A stretch of DNA of 64,000 nucleotides from Paramecium tetraurelia (lineage: Eukaryota; Ciliophora; Oligohymenophorea; Peniculida; Parameciidae), in NCBI RefSeq assembly GCF_000165425.1, contig NW_001799211.1:248001-312000 (forward strand), in the 5' to 3' direction. Below are positions 36,653 to 47,616 of this stretch, one piece after another. The first letter of the stretch is position 1, and the number at the start of each line of letters is the position of its first letter. A program made the position numbers and the translations under genes. The notes under the pieces were generated by a model that was not told the DNA's origin, did no database searches, and worked only from the letters and a program-made list of their open reading frames with translations.

Positions 36653-37992
36653 TCATGAGGAGCTATCTGAGTCGCTTGAAGAACTACTTGAAGAAGTCTT
36701 CTTCTAGTTTTAATTAGGCTATTTTTTATCATCTGATTGTGAAGAAGAAGAGGAACCACTACTGCTGCTACTACTAGAGCTTCCACTAGAAGATGAGGAG
36801 GATGAAGAATCAGACGATGAACTTGAAGTGCTTTCTTTCCTATTTTATTTTCTTTTCTATATTGATATATCTATATTTTACAGGAGTTTTTGATCTTTTG
36901 CTATATCTTCTTTTTGAATGTCTCTTTCTAGAGCTTGATCTTTTGTGATGTCTATCTGATGATCTTTTTCTTGATGTAGAATGCTATTTCTTCTTTTTTT
37001 CTCTTTCAATCCTTTCTTACTTTTCCTTTTCCTTTTCCTTTTCTCTCTTCTATTTTTGTTTTTACTTTTCTCTTTATTTTTCTCTCTCCCTTTCTTTTTC
37101 TTTCTCTCTTTCTCTTTCTTTTTCTTTTTCTCTCTCCTTCTCTTTTTCTCTTTCCCTCTCTTTTTCCCTTTCCCTCTCTCTTTCTCGTTCTTTCTCCTTT
37201 TCTCTTTCCTTCTCTCTTTCCCTTTCTCTCTCCCTTTCTCTTTCCTTTTCCCTCTCTTTTTCTTTTCTCTCCTTCTCTCTTTCTTTTTCTTTCTCTTTTT
37301 CCTTCAATTTTTATTATTCTTGTTACTAATCTGAATCTTTCTTTTGTAATTCTTTATCTCTATCTTTATCTCTATCTTTCTCTTTATCTTTATCCTTATC
37401 TAAATCTTTATTTTCATTCTTTTATTTATCTTCTCTGTATTTAGCTCTTGCATATTCTTCCTTTTACTTTAATTCCTTTTCCTTTTTGATTTCTCTTTAC
37501 CTAAGCTTATCTAACCTCTCATTTTTAATTTTCTCAGTATAATGTCTACTTTAAAATGATAAATTACTTTTATCTATCTAATCCAAGACTTTAACATTTA
37601 ATCTTCTTTCCATCTATAATAGCTCTATGCATATATTAAGTGGCTTGTGAAGCATCGCCCTCATCATTATAAGTAATAAAAGCAAATAAAAGTGGAAGCA
37701 TATTATTTTATTCATCAAACTACATCTCCACATTAGTTAACTTCCCATAAGTGGAGAAAATTTCGTGCAGAACATCTTGAGTGACATTTCTTGAAATATT
37801 CTAAACAAGCAAAAGATTCTTAACTTTCTTCTCCTTAGTCTTCTCTTTATTTTTTTTTTCTTTTGATTTTTCTTTTGATCTTTCTCTTGACTTTTAACTT
37901 CTAGATTTTTTTTAATTTAAATCTTTCACTCTCTTTTTCTCTTCACTCGAAGAAGATGACCCTGATGAAGACGAGGAATGAGATTTCGGCAT
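36653..37992 (-). CDS. RNPS1-like RNA-binding protein with RRM and R/E-K repeats
   Basis: Start ATG 37990-37992 (MPKSHSSSSSGSSSSSEEKK), stop TGA 36653-36655. Introns include a 19-nt one near 37535-37560 and a 25-nt one near 36865-36890. Domain order: Ser-rich N-terminus, basic stretch, then one RRM (LLLVQNISRNVTQDVLHEIF, STYGKLTNVEMQ, LLFAFITYNDEGDASQA), a long run of alternating Arg/Lys-Glu (37074-37307, REREREKEREKEKE-type), an RS-like zone and a Ser-rich C-terminus. The RRM sequence NVTxDxxxEIFSTYGK matches RNPS1, a splicing activator and exon-junction-complex peripheral protein. The repeat region is low complexity and its length is likely variable. Confidence 0.82.
36980..37320. repeat. 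Long polypyrimidine/polypurine tract
   Basis: About 340 nt are almost purely pyrimidine on the plus strand (ttttctcttt-type), because the minus strand encodes the R/K-E repeats with AGA, AAG and GAA/GAG codons. Such homopurine mirror-like tracts can adopt triplex DNA and are prone to slippage. The long open frame on the plus strand through this tract (F and L only) is an artefact. Confidence 0.8.
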
Positions 37993-38454
37993 AACAATAT
38001 TTAATATTAATATAATAAATTAAATCAATATTAAAATTTAAAACACTTCTAGGAAAGACTAAGATCAGGATAAGAGTTAAGAGTATAATTTTGAGTATGA
38101 AATTCGATATTTTTTAACATATTTTATTTTATTGGAAAGAGCAAGCATCCTTTTTGTATCTCTATTTTTTTATATTTGTAGTGGTTCGATTAAGTTATAT
38201 TAAGGGTAATTGAAAGGAAATAATAAAATATAGTTTCTGGAGAGCAGAGTGTGATTTATAACTTGCAATGACTAGTTATTTGTATTTGAAAGCAATGACA
38301 ATCAACTTAAATGATATTTAGTAAATAATTAATTAATAAATGATTTGTGATGTTCTAAAATCCTAATAATAAAGTGATTCATGAACTCAAGATGGAAAAG
38401 TCTTTATAAATGTGAGGATTCGTCTTTTTCTCCATAAATAAATATCTCTTAATT
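37993..38454. other. Divergent intergenic region
   Basis: 462 nt between the RNPS1-like start (minus) and the alcohol dehydrogenase start (plus). It must contain both promoters. A gene-like but unassignable patch with mixed composition lies near 38050-38420; no clear frame is supported. Confidence 0.4.
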
Positions 38455-39632
38455 ATGCAACAATTGCCAGCTCATAAAGTTTACGAAGTTTAAGAAAGTA
38501 AGGAAACAGCAGATGCTGTTGCCTATGCATTCCTATCAAACACTGGTGAGCCTGTGCCATACCCATATAAATACACTAAAATTGCAGACGATGATGTCAG
38601 AATTAGAATTTTATTTACTGGATTGTGTCATAGTGATTGTCTTCATTCAAGAGGATTGTGGGATCCATACATGTATATTTAATTTCTAAAGTTTAGTACA
38701 TACCCAAGTTGCCCAGGACATGAAGTGGTCGGATCTGTAGAAAAAGTTGGAACAGGAGTCACAAAATTCAAAGTGGGTGATAAAGTTGGATGCAATCCAT
38801 AAAGATGGATGTGTTAAACCTGTGAGCAATGCAAGAAAGGAGATAATTAATTATGTTCATAAAACATTGGTTTATATGATGATAACAATTTCGGTGGATA
38901 TTCAACTCACATCTAAGTTGCTGAAAGAATGGTCTTCAGAATTCCAGAGGGTAATATAAAATATCATTCTTTAGGATTCAATGATGCTTTGGGTTCTCCC
39001 TTATTATGTGCTGGTGTTACAGTTTATGCTCCATTAAAAAGATTTTACAAACCTAATTATACATGTGCCGTCATTGGTATTGGTGGATTGGGACATTTGG
39101 CTGTTTAATATGCAGCTAAATTAGGTATGACTGTCACAGCCTTTACAACAAGCAAAAACAGAGAATAAGAAATTAAGAAATTAGGCGCTTCAAATTTATC
39201 CAGTTCAATTGATAAAGAAAGTTTGAAAACAGAATAAGGAAAATATGATATTGTCATCAACACCCTTTACATTGAAGATGAAGAAGTCTTCAAAAGCCAT
39301 CAAAGATTAACTGCCCCAACCGGTACCTACATCTAAGTTGGAGCTCCCCCTTCAAAAGTTAACTTCAAATTAGATCATGCTTATATCATCTTAAATTAAA
39401 TCAGAGTTGCTGGTTCCTTGATTGGTAGTTATGATGAAACATAAGTATTTTTTATTATAAAGTCTAGGAAATGCTTGAATTTTCAGCCTAAAATAATGTT
39501 TATCCAATTGTAGAGACTTTTGAATTCGAAGAATTTCCAAAGGCTTTTGATAGAATGGAAAAAGGCCAAGCCAAATTCAGATGTGTAGTAAATGTTGGAA
39601 AATGGGCTTAAGCTAATGGTTTATGGAAATGA
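38455..39632 (+). CDS. Zinc-dependent alcohol dehydrogenase (cinnamyl-alcohol-dehydrogenase-like)
   Basis: Start ATG 38455 ([16 protein letters not shown]), stop TGA 39630-39632, introns near 38673-38696 (24 nt) and 39446-39468 (23 nt), about 376 aa. Zinc ligands are visible: catalytic site [15 protein letters not shown] and [10 protein letters not shown], structural site [18 protein letters not shown]. The NAD(P) fold follows with [20 protein letters not shown]. These features define the CAD/ADH7-like medium-chain dehydrogenases, which reduce or oxidise aromatic and aliphatic alcohols and aldehydes using NADP(H). The second residue of the usual CHSD..H motif is kept; an extra Cys precedes the His. 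Physiological substrate unknown. Confidence 0.92.
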
Positions 39633-39970
39633 GTTTAAATCAATTATAACAACAATATGCAAATTAGATACAACTTTTAATATTATATACATAGTAAACT
39701 CTGGTTCAAAAAATACCATATATTTATTCATGAAATCATTTCTATATATGGATGACAATTGTTCTATAAATTTAAATTTTCTCACTTTAATAAGTATTAT
39801 ACCTTAGAGGAAAAAATTTAAAAAAAATTATTTTAACTAAAAAATGAACTTCATATATTTTTTTCTATTCTTACTCGTTGAGTAGAAGATTCAATTAATT
39901 TAATATTATTCTATTGAGTTTGTTCGCTTATCTGTGATAATTTTACAATTATTTTTGAGCTTTTAAATCA
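39633..39970. other. Intergenic spacer after the alcohol dehydrogenase
   Basis: 338 nt of AT-rich sequence between the dehydrogenase stop and the 3' end of the decayed gene on the other strand. No feature seen. Confidence 0.4.
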
Positions 39971-40980
39971 TCACCTGTTGCCAATTATTAATTCCCATTT
40001 TTTGCGCTTCTCCAAAAATGCCAATTTGTGCTCGAACGCAAATTACGTAGCCTCTTGTTTACTTACTCTTTATTATTCTTATAGGTTATATATGGTTTGA
40101 ATAATAAATCTTGTATGGCTAAATAATAAAAAAATTACAAAATTATAATTGCTTTAAAGATTGATAGAATAGAAGGGAAGAAAGAACATAATATTTACGA
40201 CAAAAATAAATTATCTGAAAGAGTACTAATGTTGAGTGAAATAGATTTTTATAATATCATCTTAATGTTCAAATTGAAATAAAGCATCTTTTTCTATTTT
40301 TTTTAAAAATGAAAAATATCTATATTGTAATTTATTTAAATTCCTAATAATATAATGGTAAAGATTTGAAACTATACGTTTTTGCTCTTTTTTGGGTAGC
40401 AATTTTGTAGCTTTATATCATTTTTCTTTTAGTTAAGCATAATAATCCATTTCCAAGTAGTTCCTTCATTGATTAGGATTTAAATCAAGTAATATATTTT
40501 AAGTATAAAATTGTATATCTTCAAAAAAAATTCCATCCTTATTATTTATCAACTTTGTTAAAATTCATCCAGAGAAATTTTGGATAATGTTGGAAAAATA
40601 TCTAATCCATAAGATAGTTTACTAGAAAGGTAGATTTCTTTTAGCACTAAAAAATATGTAGAATTTAAAAGTAAGTTAACATGTAGATTTATAGGAGCTT
40701 AATTTCATTTTTTAAAGATATTCCTTTTTTTAATAATTTCTATATTATGCTGAATTTTTAACATTTTGATTTTATCTATTAATAGATACATACAGAGTTG
40801 AATTCATTGTATGAAAACTTGAGTTTAAAGTTCGAATATTACTTTTAAAGTATGTAATCTCATCTTTCAAAATGATAAATATAGTGCTTAATATGATTTA
40901 GGAATATTAGAATGTATTTCTAAGAGTAAGCAATCTTTCTCATCCTAAATGTTATTTATTTTTAATGTTTTAGTTGACAT
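39971..40980 (-). pseudogene. Decayed protein-coding gene with several in-frame TGA codons
   Basis: On the minus strand, from ATG 40978-40980 (MSTKTLKINNIQDEKDCLLL) to TGA 39971-39973, long stretches have the look of coding sequence: LKNEIKLLQIYMLTYFQ, EIYLSSKLSYGLDIFPTLS, INNKDGIFFEDIQFYTQN, YKATKLLPKKEQKRIVSNLY, LNKLQYRYFSFLKKIEKDA, QEATQFAFEHKLAFLEKRKK. They are interrupted by in-frame TGA codons that no intron removes (for example after LLDLNPNQ and after QLKEK, both likely former Trp TGG) and by small frameshifts (DEFQQS to LINNKDG needs one base). This is the pattern of a degenerating gene copy. The family is unknown. An alternative is a set of undetected unusual introns, but no GT..AG pairs fit. 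Confidence 0.7.
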
Positions 40981-41090
40981 AAATATTCATAGAAAATTGA
41001 CAAATAATAATTGTTTAGGATTTTATATATTTTACATATATTTATTAAAATGTTCAATATAAATATTATTACTAGATTTAATACAATTTA

Positions 41091-42085
41091 ATGGTTGATT
41101 GCAATATTTGCTACTGTAATTATAAAGAAGAAGAATGCTACACACTTCCAAATTGTCTTCATCAATTTTGCAAAAGCTGTCTATCTGAATAACTAAAAAC
41201 AAAAATATAATCTCAATAAATAGATTTATCTGATTTTAAGTGTCCCTAATGTGGTCGACTATTTAATCCTGAGATTATTGAGCATTTCCTATCACCAGAA
41301 CTATATAAAAAGTATTGTGATTATGCATTTCAATTTAATAAAATAATGGGATTAGAGGATAATGAATTACTCACAAATTGTTTAAATGAAAAATGTATTG
41401 AAAAGTTTATAATATGGAAAGATGCAGGTGTATTAACTTAACATAATTGTAGAATATATGTAATGTCCCTCATGTAAAATGAAATTTTGTAGAAAATGTT
41501 AACTTGAATATCATGCAGATAAGGGAATTTCATGCGAATAATAAAAAGAACTACATAAAGATTAGTTTTATATTGAAATGAAGAAAAATTTAAAAATATG
41601 TCGATGTCCAAAGTGCAATAACATGTGTGAAAAGATTTCTGGATGTAATTTTATGTATTGCAGATGCAAGACAAACTTTTGTTTTCTTTGTGATGTCGAG
41701 CTAACAGAAGCAGTAATAATTAACTTTATAAAAGTACCATTCATCACATTTTTAAAAAAATGATCCATATAATAGCCCTTGCAGAGTTTGGTATAATGGA
41801 ACTTGGGTGGATCCAGATAAAGTTCCAAAAGTTGAACCTGTGAAAGAAGAAGCTAAAGTTGTTTAAGTTATCCCAGTTGAAGAAAAAGAAAACAAATTTC
41901 CTTGTCCAAACTGTGGTAGTAAAAATAAAGACGTGAGTCAACTTTAATTTTTCGATAAGGTTGTGTAATGTTAAAGTGTCAAATGTTAAAATTCAACATT
42001 TTGTATCTCTTGTTAGAAATCAGTGTCTAATAATGATATAATAGGTCATTTTAATCAATAGACATTATTATGCAAATTTAAATGA
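41091..42085 (+). CDS. RBR (RING-IBR-RING) E3 ubiquitin ligase, copy A
   Basis: Start ATG 41091, stop TGA 42083-42085, introns 41428-41452 (25 nt) and 41713-41734 (22 nt), 315 aa. RING1 spans residues 4-60 (CNICYCNYKEEECYTLPNC, HQFCKSCL, FKCPQCGRLF). The IBR has CPSCKMKFCRKCQLEYHADK. RING2/Rcat has CRCPKCNNMCEKISGCNF, MYCRCKTNFCFLC, with the expected catalytic cysteine in EKISGC. A further Cys-rich C-terminal zinc module follows (FPCPNCGSKNKD, CQSVKC, TFCISC). RBR ligases take ubiquitin from E2 onto the Rcat cysteine before transfer. Exon structure, length and sequence are nearly the same as copy B at 43876, showing recent duplication. Confidence 0.92.
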
Positions 42086-42233
42086 ATATTACAACACAAA
42101 TTTTATGTTTAATAATTTTCATTCATTATTGAAATTCTATCATATATATACCTAAACATAATAGAACTTAAATATAAATAATAAATAAAACTACACTCAA
42201 GAGTAATTAATTAAAAAATTATTACAGAACTCC

Positions 42234-42833
42234 ATGGTTGATTGCATTATTTGCTTCTGTACTTATAAAGAGTAAGAATGTTACACGCTTCTAAATTTTC
42301 TTCATCAATTTTACAAAGAATGCTTATCTGAATAATTAAAAACAAAATATAATCTCAATAAATATTATCTGATTTTAAGTCCCTTGTGATTGACTATTTA
42401 GTCCTGAAATTATTGAACATTTGTATCACCAAGAACTATTTCAAAAATATTGTGATTTTGCATCACAATATAATTCAATTATAGGATTAGGGGCTAATGA
42501 ACTACTCAAGAAAGGTTTAAATGAAAAGTAAATTGAAAAATGCTGTTGAATTAACTTAACATAATTTGAAATTATGTTATTTCTATCTAGAACTTCGGTT
42601 GACCCAAGATGGAATAAAAGAGAATATATTTTAAAGTTTTCGGCACTTAAAAAAAAAGTACAAGACTCCTTTTCCAAATTGTGGCAATACTTGAAAAGAA
42701 GTAGATCAACTTGTATTTTTTGATAAATTCATCAAATGATTAAATTAAAAATTTTGCGTTTGTTGTTAAAAACAAATTAAAATAAACGACATTTCTAAAA
42801 TCAATAGACATTATTATGCACACATTTATGTGA
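42234..42833 (+). pseudogene. RBR E3 ligase, degenerate middle copy
   Basis: The segment begins at ATG 42234 with MVDCIICFCTYKEQECYTLL, clearly the same start as copies A and B, and continues through RING1 (LHQFYKECLSEQLKTKYN, where the zinc-binding Cys of HQFC is now Tyr). The CPQCGR core is damaged by small deletions. The IBR and RING2 coding regions are missing altogether. About 170 nt further on, the C-terminal module reappears (PFPNCGN, a near copy of FPCPNCG) and ends at the homologous TGA 42831-42833. Total length is about 600 nt against 995 in the intact copies. TGA codons and frameshifts prevent translation, so this is a pseudogene. Confidence 0.88.
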
Positions 42834-43875
42834 ATATCTAAATATCTATTTATTTATTTATTTATTTATAATATTAATCTTTTAATCGTAACAGTTTTTT
42901 CCTTTAATATCAAATTTTCAAACTAAGCAGTTTTTTAATTTTGTCGTGCTATTCATTTATTCCTTTAGATTTTCAGATACTATAAAATTTTTATTTTTAA
43001 TTTCTAATTTTAAGCTTTCCTGAAAAGTGATGGTCAAAACCCACCTCATAACGAGATTTTCTATAAATCCTCCTTTGAATTATTTGTTTAAAGGAAAATT
43101 TCAGATTATTCATCTTTATATCCCTACAAATGCATCTCATATGATTTCAATTAACTAAATTACAAAATTGGCTTAGACAAAATTAAGATTTGTGTATCAA
43201 TAATCTTAACTTAAAATTTATGGTCATAAACCTTTTTTGAGTTATTTTAATTTATTTTTAATATAACTATACAATTAGCATAATTATATGAAGATTATAG
43301 AATTTCAAGTAAGTGGGAATGAACTTTTATAATTAATAAATCTATATTTTATGATTGGGAAGCTTACTTAATTTATATCTCTATATCTCGAAAATATCAC
43401 TTCTTAGTAATATTTAATAGGATTCAAACTATTCATATAATTAGATGTTTTATATGTGAATTTAAATCCAACTTACATGAAGATACTTTGTTTTAAAGTC
43501 TTTATCAGGGAAATTTGGATTATTATTGGCCTCATATCTTCTATCGATCTTTGCAAAATTAGGGGCATTTGTATTAAGAAGAGCTAATCTCTACTATAAT
43601 TAATTTTAATAACTTTTCCAATATTAAATATATCAGAATGATGAGCCAATTTTTTGTTTTTCTTTATATATCCTTTTCATAATTAGCCTCGCTCCTCCTT
43701 GATCAAATCTGTTTAATAGTCACAAATTTTATTTTTGTACAAGTTGTTTCCTTATAAAACAACTAATAATCCGGTCTCTACCACAACCGCCCTCACCTTT
43801 ATTTAGGGGGTTATAGATTTAAATTATATAAAAAAATCAATATGAATTAATTAGAATAAATTTTAATAGAATTCA
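42834..43875. other. Non-coding interval between RBR copies with gene debris
   Basis: 1042 nt. A (ttta)n microsatellite lies at about 42846-42870. On the minus strand near 43480-43830 there is a gene-like fragment containing NAPNFAKIDRRYEANNNPNF and PDKDFKTKYLH, with a separate GC-richer piece (about 43770-43810). It has no start, stop or full frame. This looks like remnants of another gene inserted or stranded between the duplicated RBR genes. Confidence 0.5.
42846..42870. repeat. (TTTA)n microsatellite
   Basis: About six tandem copies of ttta/attt directly after the degenerate RBR copy. Simple slippage repeat, no function implied. Confidence 0.7.
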
Positions 43876-44870
43876 ATGGTTGAATGCAGTATTTGCTACT
43901 GTAATTATAAAGAAGAAGAATGCTACACACTTCCAAATTGTCTTCATCAATTTTGTAAAGGTTGCTTATCCGAATAACTGAAAACAAAAATATTATCTCA
44001 ATAAATAGAATTATCTGATTTTAAGTGTCCCTAATGTGGTCGACTATTTAGTCCTGAAATTATTGAACATTTTGTATCACCAGAACTTTTTAAAAAATAT
44101 TGTGATTTTGCATTGCAATATAATTCAATTATGGGATTAGAGGATAATGAATTACTCACAAATTGTTTAAATGAAAAATGTACTGAAAAGTTTGTAATAT
44201 GGAAAGATGCAGGTGTATTAACATAACATAATTTTAGAATATGTGTAATGTCCTTCATGTAAAATGAAATTTTGTAGAAAATGTTAACTTGAATATCATG
44301 CAGATAAGGGAATTTCATGCGAATAATAAAAAGAACTACATAAAGATTAGTTTTATATTGATATGAAGAAAAATTTACAGGTATGTAAATGTCCAAAGTG
44401 CAATAACATGTGTGAAAAGATTTCTGGATGTAATTTTATGTATTGCAGATGCAAGACAAACTTTTGTTTTCTTTGTGATGTCGAGCTAACAGAAGCAGTA
44501 ATATTTAAGTTTATAAAAGTATCATTTCACACATTGGTAAAATGATGACCCATTTAAAAGTCCCTGCAGAGTTTGGTATAATGGAACCTGGGTGGATCCT
44601 AGTAAAGTTCCAAAGGTTGAGCCTGTGAAATAAGAAATCAAAGTTGTTTAAGTGATTCCTGTTGAAGAGAAAGAGAACAAGATTCCTTGTCCATGTTGTG
44701 GCAATAAAAATAAAGATGTGAGCAAACTTGTATTTTTTGATAAAGTTGTCTAATGTCAAAGTGTCAAATGTTAAAATTAAGCATACTGCATTTCCTGTTA
44801 AAAACAAGTTCAGGTAAATGATATAATCAGTCACTTTAATCAATAGACATTATTATGTAAATTCAAATGA
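43876..44870 (+). CDS. RBR (RING-IBR-RING) E3 ubiquitin ligase, copy B
   Basis: Start ATG 43876, stop TGA 44868-44870, introns 44213-44237 (25 nt) and 44498-44519 (22 nt), 315 aa. Both gene length (995 nt) and intron positions are identical to copy A. RING1 (CSICYCNYKEEECYTLPNC), IBR (CPSCKMKFCRKCQLEYHADK) and Rcat (CKCPKCNNMCEKISGCNF) are intact. Differences from copy A are scattered mostly through RING1, the linker (ALQYNSIMGLEDNELL) and the C-terminal third (VDPSKVPKVEPVKQEIKVV), while the IBR-Rcat block is almost unchanged at DNA level. It should be an active ligase if copy A is; whether substrates differ cannot be said. Confidence 0.92.
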
Positions 44871-45236
44871 ATATTCAAACATATTAAAGTTGAAATATTT
44901 ACAAATATCAATATGGTTCTTTTTATTTCGTTGATACAACCCTTAAATATCTTCCTTTCCAATTAACAAAACACCCTATATTTGAAAGTGGCCTCACCAA
45001 AAATTATAATCTACCAAATTTTTATAAATAGAATTAAAACAATTTCTCTATTATTTAAATTTATAACAAATACTTTTCGATTCTTTAGAATAAGGGTATT
45101 AAATTAAAAGAAATGTAATCATATTTGATAAATAATGACCAAAAATTTGAAAAATTTTAGAAGATTTGTAAATATGTAAATGATTATATAATTCAAGATA
45201 TTAACTACAAATTTATAAATTCAACAAATAGATATT
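44871..45236. other. AT-rich convergent intergenic region
   Basis: 366 nt between the RBR copy B stop and the stop of the next minus-strand gene. No feature seen. Confidence 0.4.
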
Positions 45237-46059
45237 TCATTCTAAATAATTTATATAATGATTTCCTTTCAAAAACTGATCAACATCTATAATATGTAGA
45301 TTATCATCCATTCTTTTCATGTCTCTTAAATTTGATTACTCATTTTTCGCACTTATGAAATTACAATTCATAATTTCGCTCTCAAACCGCATACTGTGAA
45401 ATTCCTCCTGATTTTCATCATTTTTATAAATGGTTTCCTTTTTATCATTCAAAATTATAGTTGATCCTTAAGTTTTAAATGAGACATCAATAAAAAGGGA
45501 AAGAGTTGCTTTATCTGTTACAAATGGCCTTTTTCTCCATACACAAAGAAAATCATGTCCGTTGATATTTTGGTTGAAATCTAAATTTTAATGACATTTA
45601 ATTTACGCCTGATTTCTAATGGCTTATTTCTTTATCTACCCAGATGAACTCCCACACGAAAAATATTTTCAACGTTGTAAACTTGAAAATCAAAGCATCT
45701 AATATCGTATTTTATCGAATGTTTATGGTTCTTAAATCAATTTAATAGCAGTGTTAATACCTCATTAATTCTCTATAAATTTGTGACATTAAAGAATGCT
45801 CTACAATTCTCTCCAATCGTAATGGTTATTAGTCATTGATTTTTTGAAAGTATTCAGTAGTAAGTAATTATAGTTTCTCTTCATTAATAATTCTTCTCCA
45901 ATCAGTGAACCCATTTAATAATCCATCTTTAGGTTCATGAGGAAATCTAGGATGAAAACAATAGTCATACCCTCCAAATTTCCAAGGAAATTAAAGATTG
46001 CTTAATTCTATGGTCTCTTTAATATATTCTCTTGTTTTAGCCTTGAATACTCTTAGCAT
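45237..46059 (-). CDS. Unknown protein
   Basis: Start ATG 46057-46059 (MLRVFKAKTREYIKETIELS), stop TGA 45237-45239. A 34-nt intron at 45649-45682 is required to keep frame; a 30-nt candidate intron near 45725-45755 is divisible by three and optional. This gives 262 or 252 aa. The N-terminal third is rich in aromatic residues (FPWKFGGYDYCFHPRFPHEP, then LLNGFTDWRRII). The C-terminal half has a beta-rich stretch (VTDKATLSLFIDVSFKTQGS) and an acidic tail. No family recognised. Confidence 0.55.
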
Positions 46060-46095
46060 ATAATTTAAAAATTAAAATTAAAATAAAAATGAAAC

Positions 46096-47616
46096 TCATT
46101 CATATTGCGAAGTTAATATTTTGAGATGTTTATCCCTCCTTATTATTTTGTATTAACTATTAAATTCTTTCGAAGCATTAACTTAATTTTATTTAACCTG
46201 ATCATATTTCTTTTCCTTAATCTTTAGAGTGTTATAATCAAATGAATATTATCTTAGATGAGAATAGATTGCATCTGTTACTATTTAGACTTTTTACTTT
46301 TATTCGCTTTCTTTTTGTCTTGTACTTTTAACCAATTATTCAAATGTCAAAGGATTGTTCTGCACATGGTAATTATGAAAATATTGCAAATCAGTTTATT
46401 GAAATACTATTTATAATAAAATAAATATACCATGAAAAAATTATGATTTAGATATGAACAACAAAAAGCAATCTGTTTTCGCATCAATGGTTTCATTCCT
46501 TTTTCTGTCTGAATCAAATTCAGAATCCAAAATATCATAATAACCAACTAATGACCCTGCTTTATATTCTATGTTAAATGATAAAGTTCTTGTGATGGTT
46601 TGACTCATCCACTTTTTTTAATTCTAGAGTAAACACAAAATCTTACTATTGGCCATCTATTTTAGTCCTCTAAGTCCATAACTACAGTCTTTGCTAGAAT
46701 CCCATGTTTAACTATATAAAGATGATCAACCAAATCACCAGCACTATATAAGTTCTCATTAGGAGTTAGATATTTGCCTTAAAGAGCATTGCAAAACTTT
46801 TTTAGTTTTTCCTCAGAAAAATGGGCAAATAATTAGAGACTTCTAATAAATTGTTCCTATTTTACACTTTCTGACTTCATAATGTTATTAAGGATTGTAA
46901 CGTAATCAATTCGATTTAAGATTAGTAAATGAGATGAACCAATTGATTTCAATGTAGCATTTCTAGGTTAATCATTGTCTAAAGCATTTCTACCTATTAT
47001 ATTTTTAGGCCCCAATTTTTTGTTTTTTCCTATTACTTCAACGAATCCATCAAAAATTACAAACATGCAATCGCCTTTATCACCTTTATTACAAATAATT
47101 TCATTCTCTTCATATGATTTTGCAAACAATCTACCAGATATCTGCTTCAACATTTGCATGGGCATCAATCGAAAAAAATCTAGCTTAGCCAGATAATTAG
47201 CAACAACTTCTTTCAATTCTTCTGACCTCTTGAATGGACTTTAATATTTCAAATTCATACTCTTATTCACAGATTGAAAAGACTTTAAGATGATAATCGA
47301 AGTATTTAGATTTTCGAAGCTTAGTGAAATCTGTCCTTCCTTTTAACCAATTAGGGAAGTCATACTTATCCAATTATGCTGATTAACACACCACAGGTGT
47401 AACAGTATCAACGTCATAAAAATTCATAACTGTAGATGTTTTGGTTGGTTTCACATGGAAAATTTTTCTGAATAATTATAGTTTGGCTTCTTTAGAAGGA
47501 GAAAATGGTTTGTAGGTATTTAAGTCTTATTTAGGAGTTGAGAGTTAAGTAGTTCTAAAAGTTGAATTGGTAAGATGCTTTTTGGATTCGAGACTAACAG
47601 ATCGTCTTTGGTTCAT
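46096..47616 (-). CDS. Cyclic-nucleotide-binding-domain protein (two CNBDs)
   Basis: Start ATG 47614-47616 (MNQRRSVSLESKKHLTNSTF), stop TGA 46096-46098, introns 47239-47260, 46624-46646 and 46407-46430; the exon sum is exactly 484 codons. CNBD 1 (about residues 140-240): FFRLMPMQMLKQISGRLF, NEIICNKGDKGDCMFVI, FDGFVEVIGK, IIGRNALDNDQPRNATL. CNBD 2 follows (LFAHFSEEKLKKFCNALQG, NLYSAGDLVDHLYIV, KAGSLVGYYDILD). In CNBD 1 the phosphate-binding cassette has GRNAL where cAMP/cGMP binders have GELAL, so binding of cyclic nucleotide is doubtful there. There is no kinase or channel domain. It resembles the many stand-alone CNBD proteins of ciliates, some of which are axonemal. Confidence 0.85.

Noticed and set aside
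36981-37334. Plus-strand frame of only Phe, Leu and Ser
   Set aside because: It is the complement of the R/K-E repeat of the RNPS1-like gene; low complexity, no other coding evidence.
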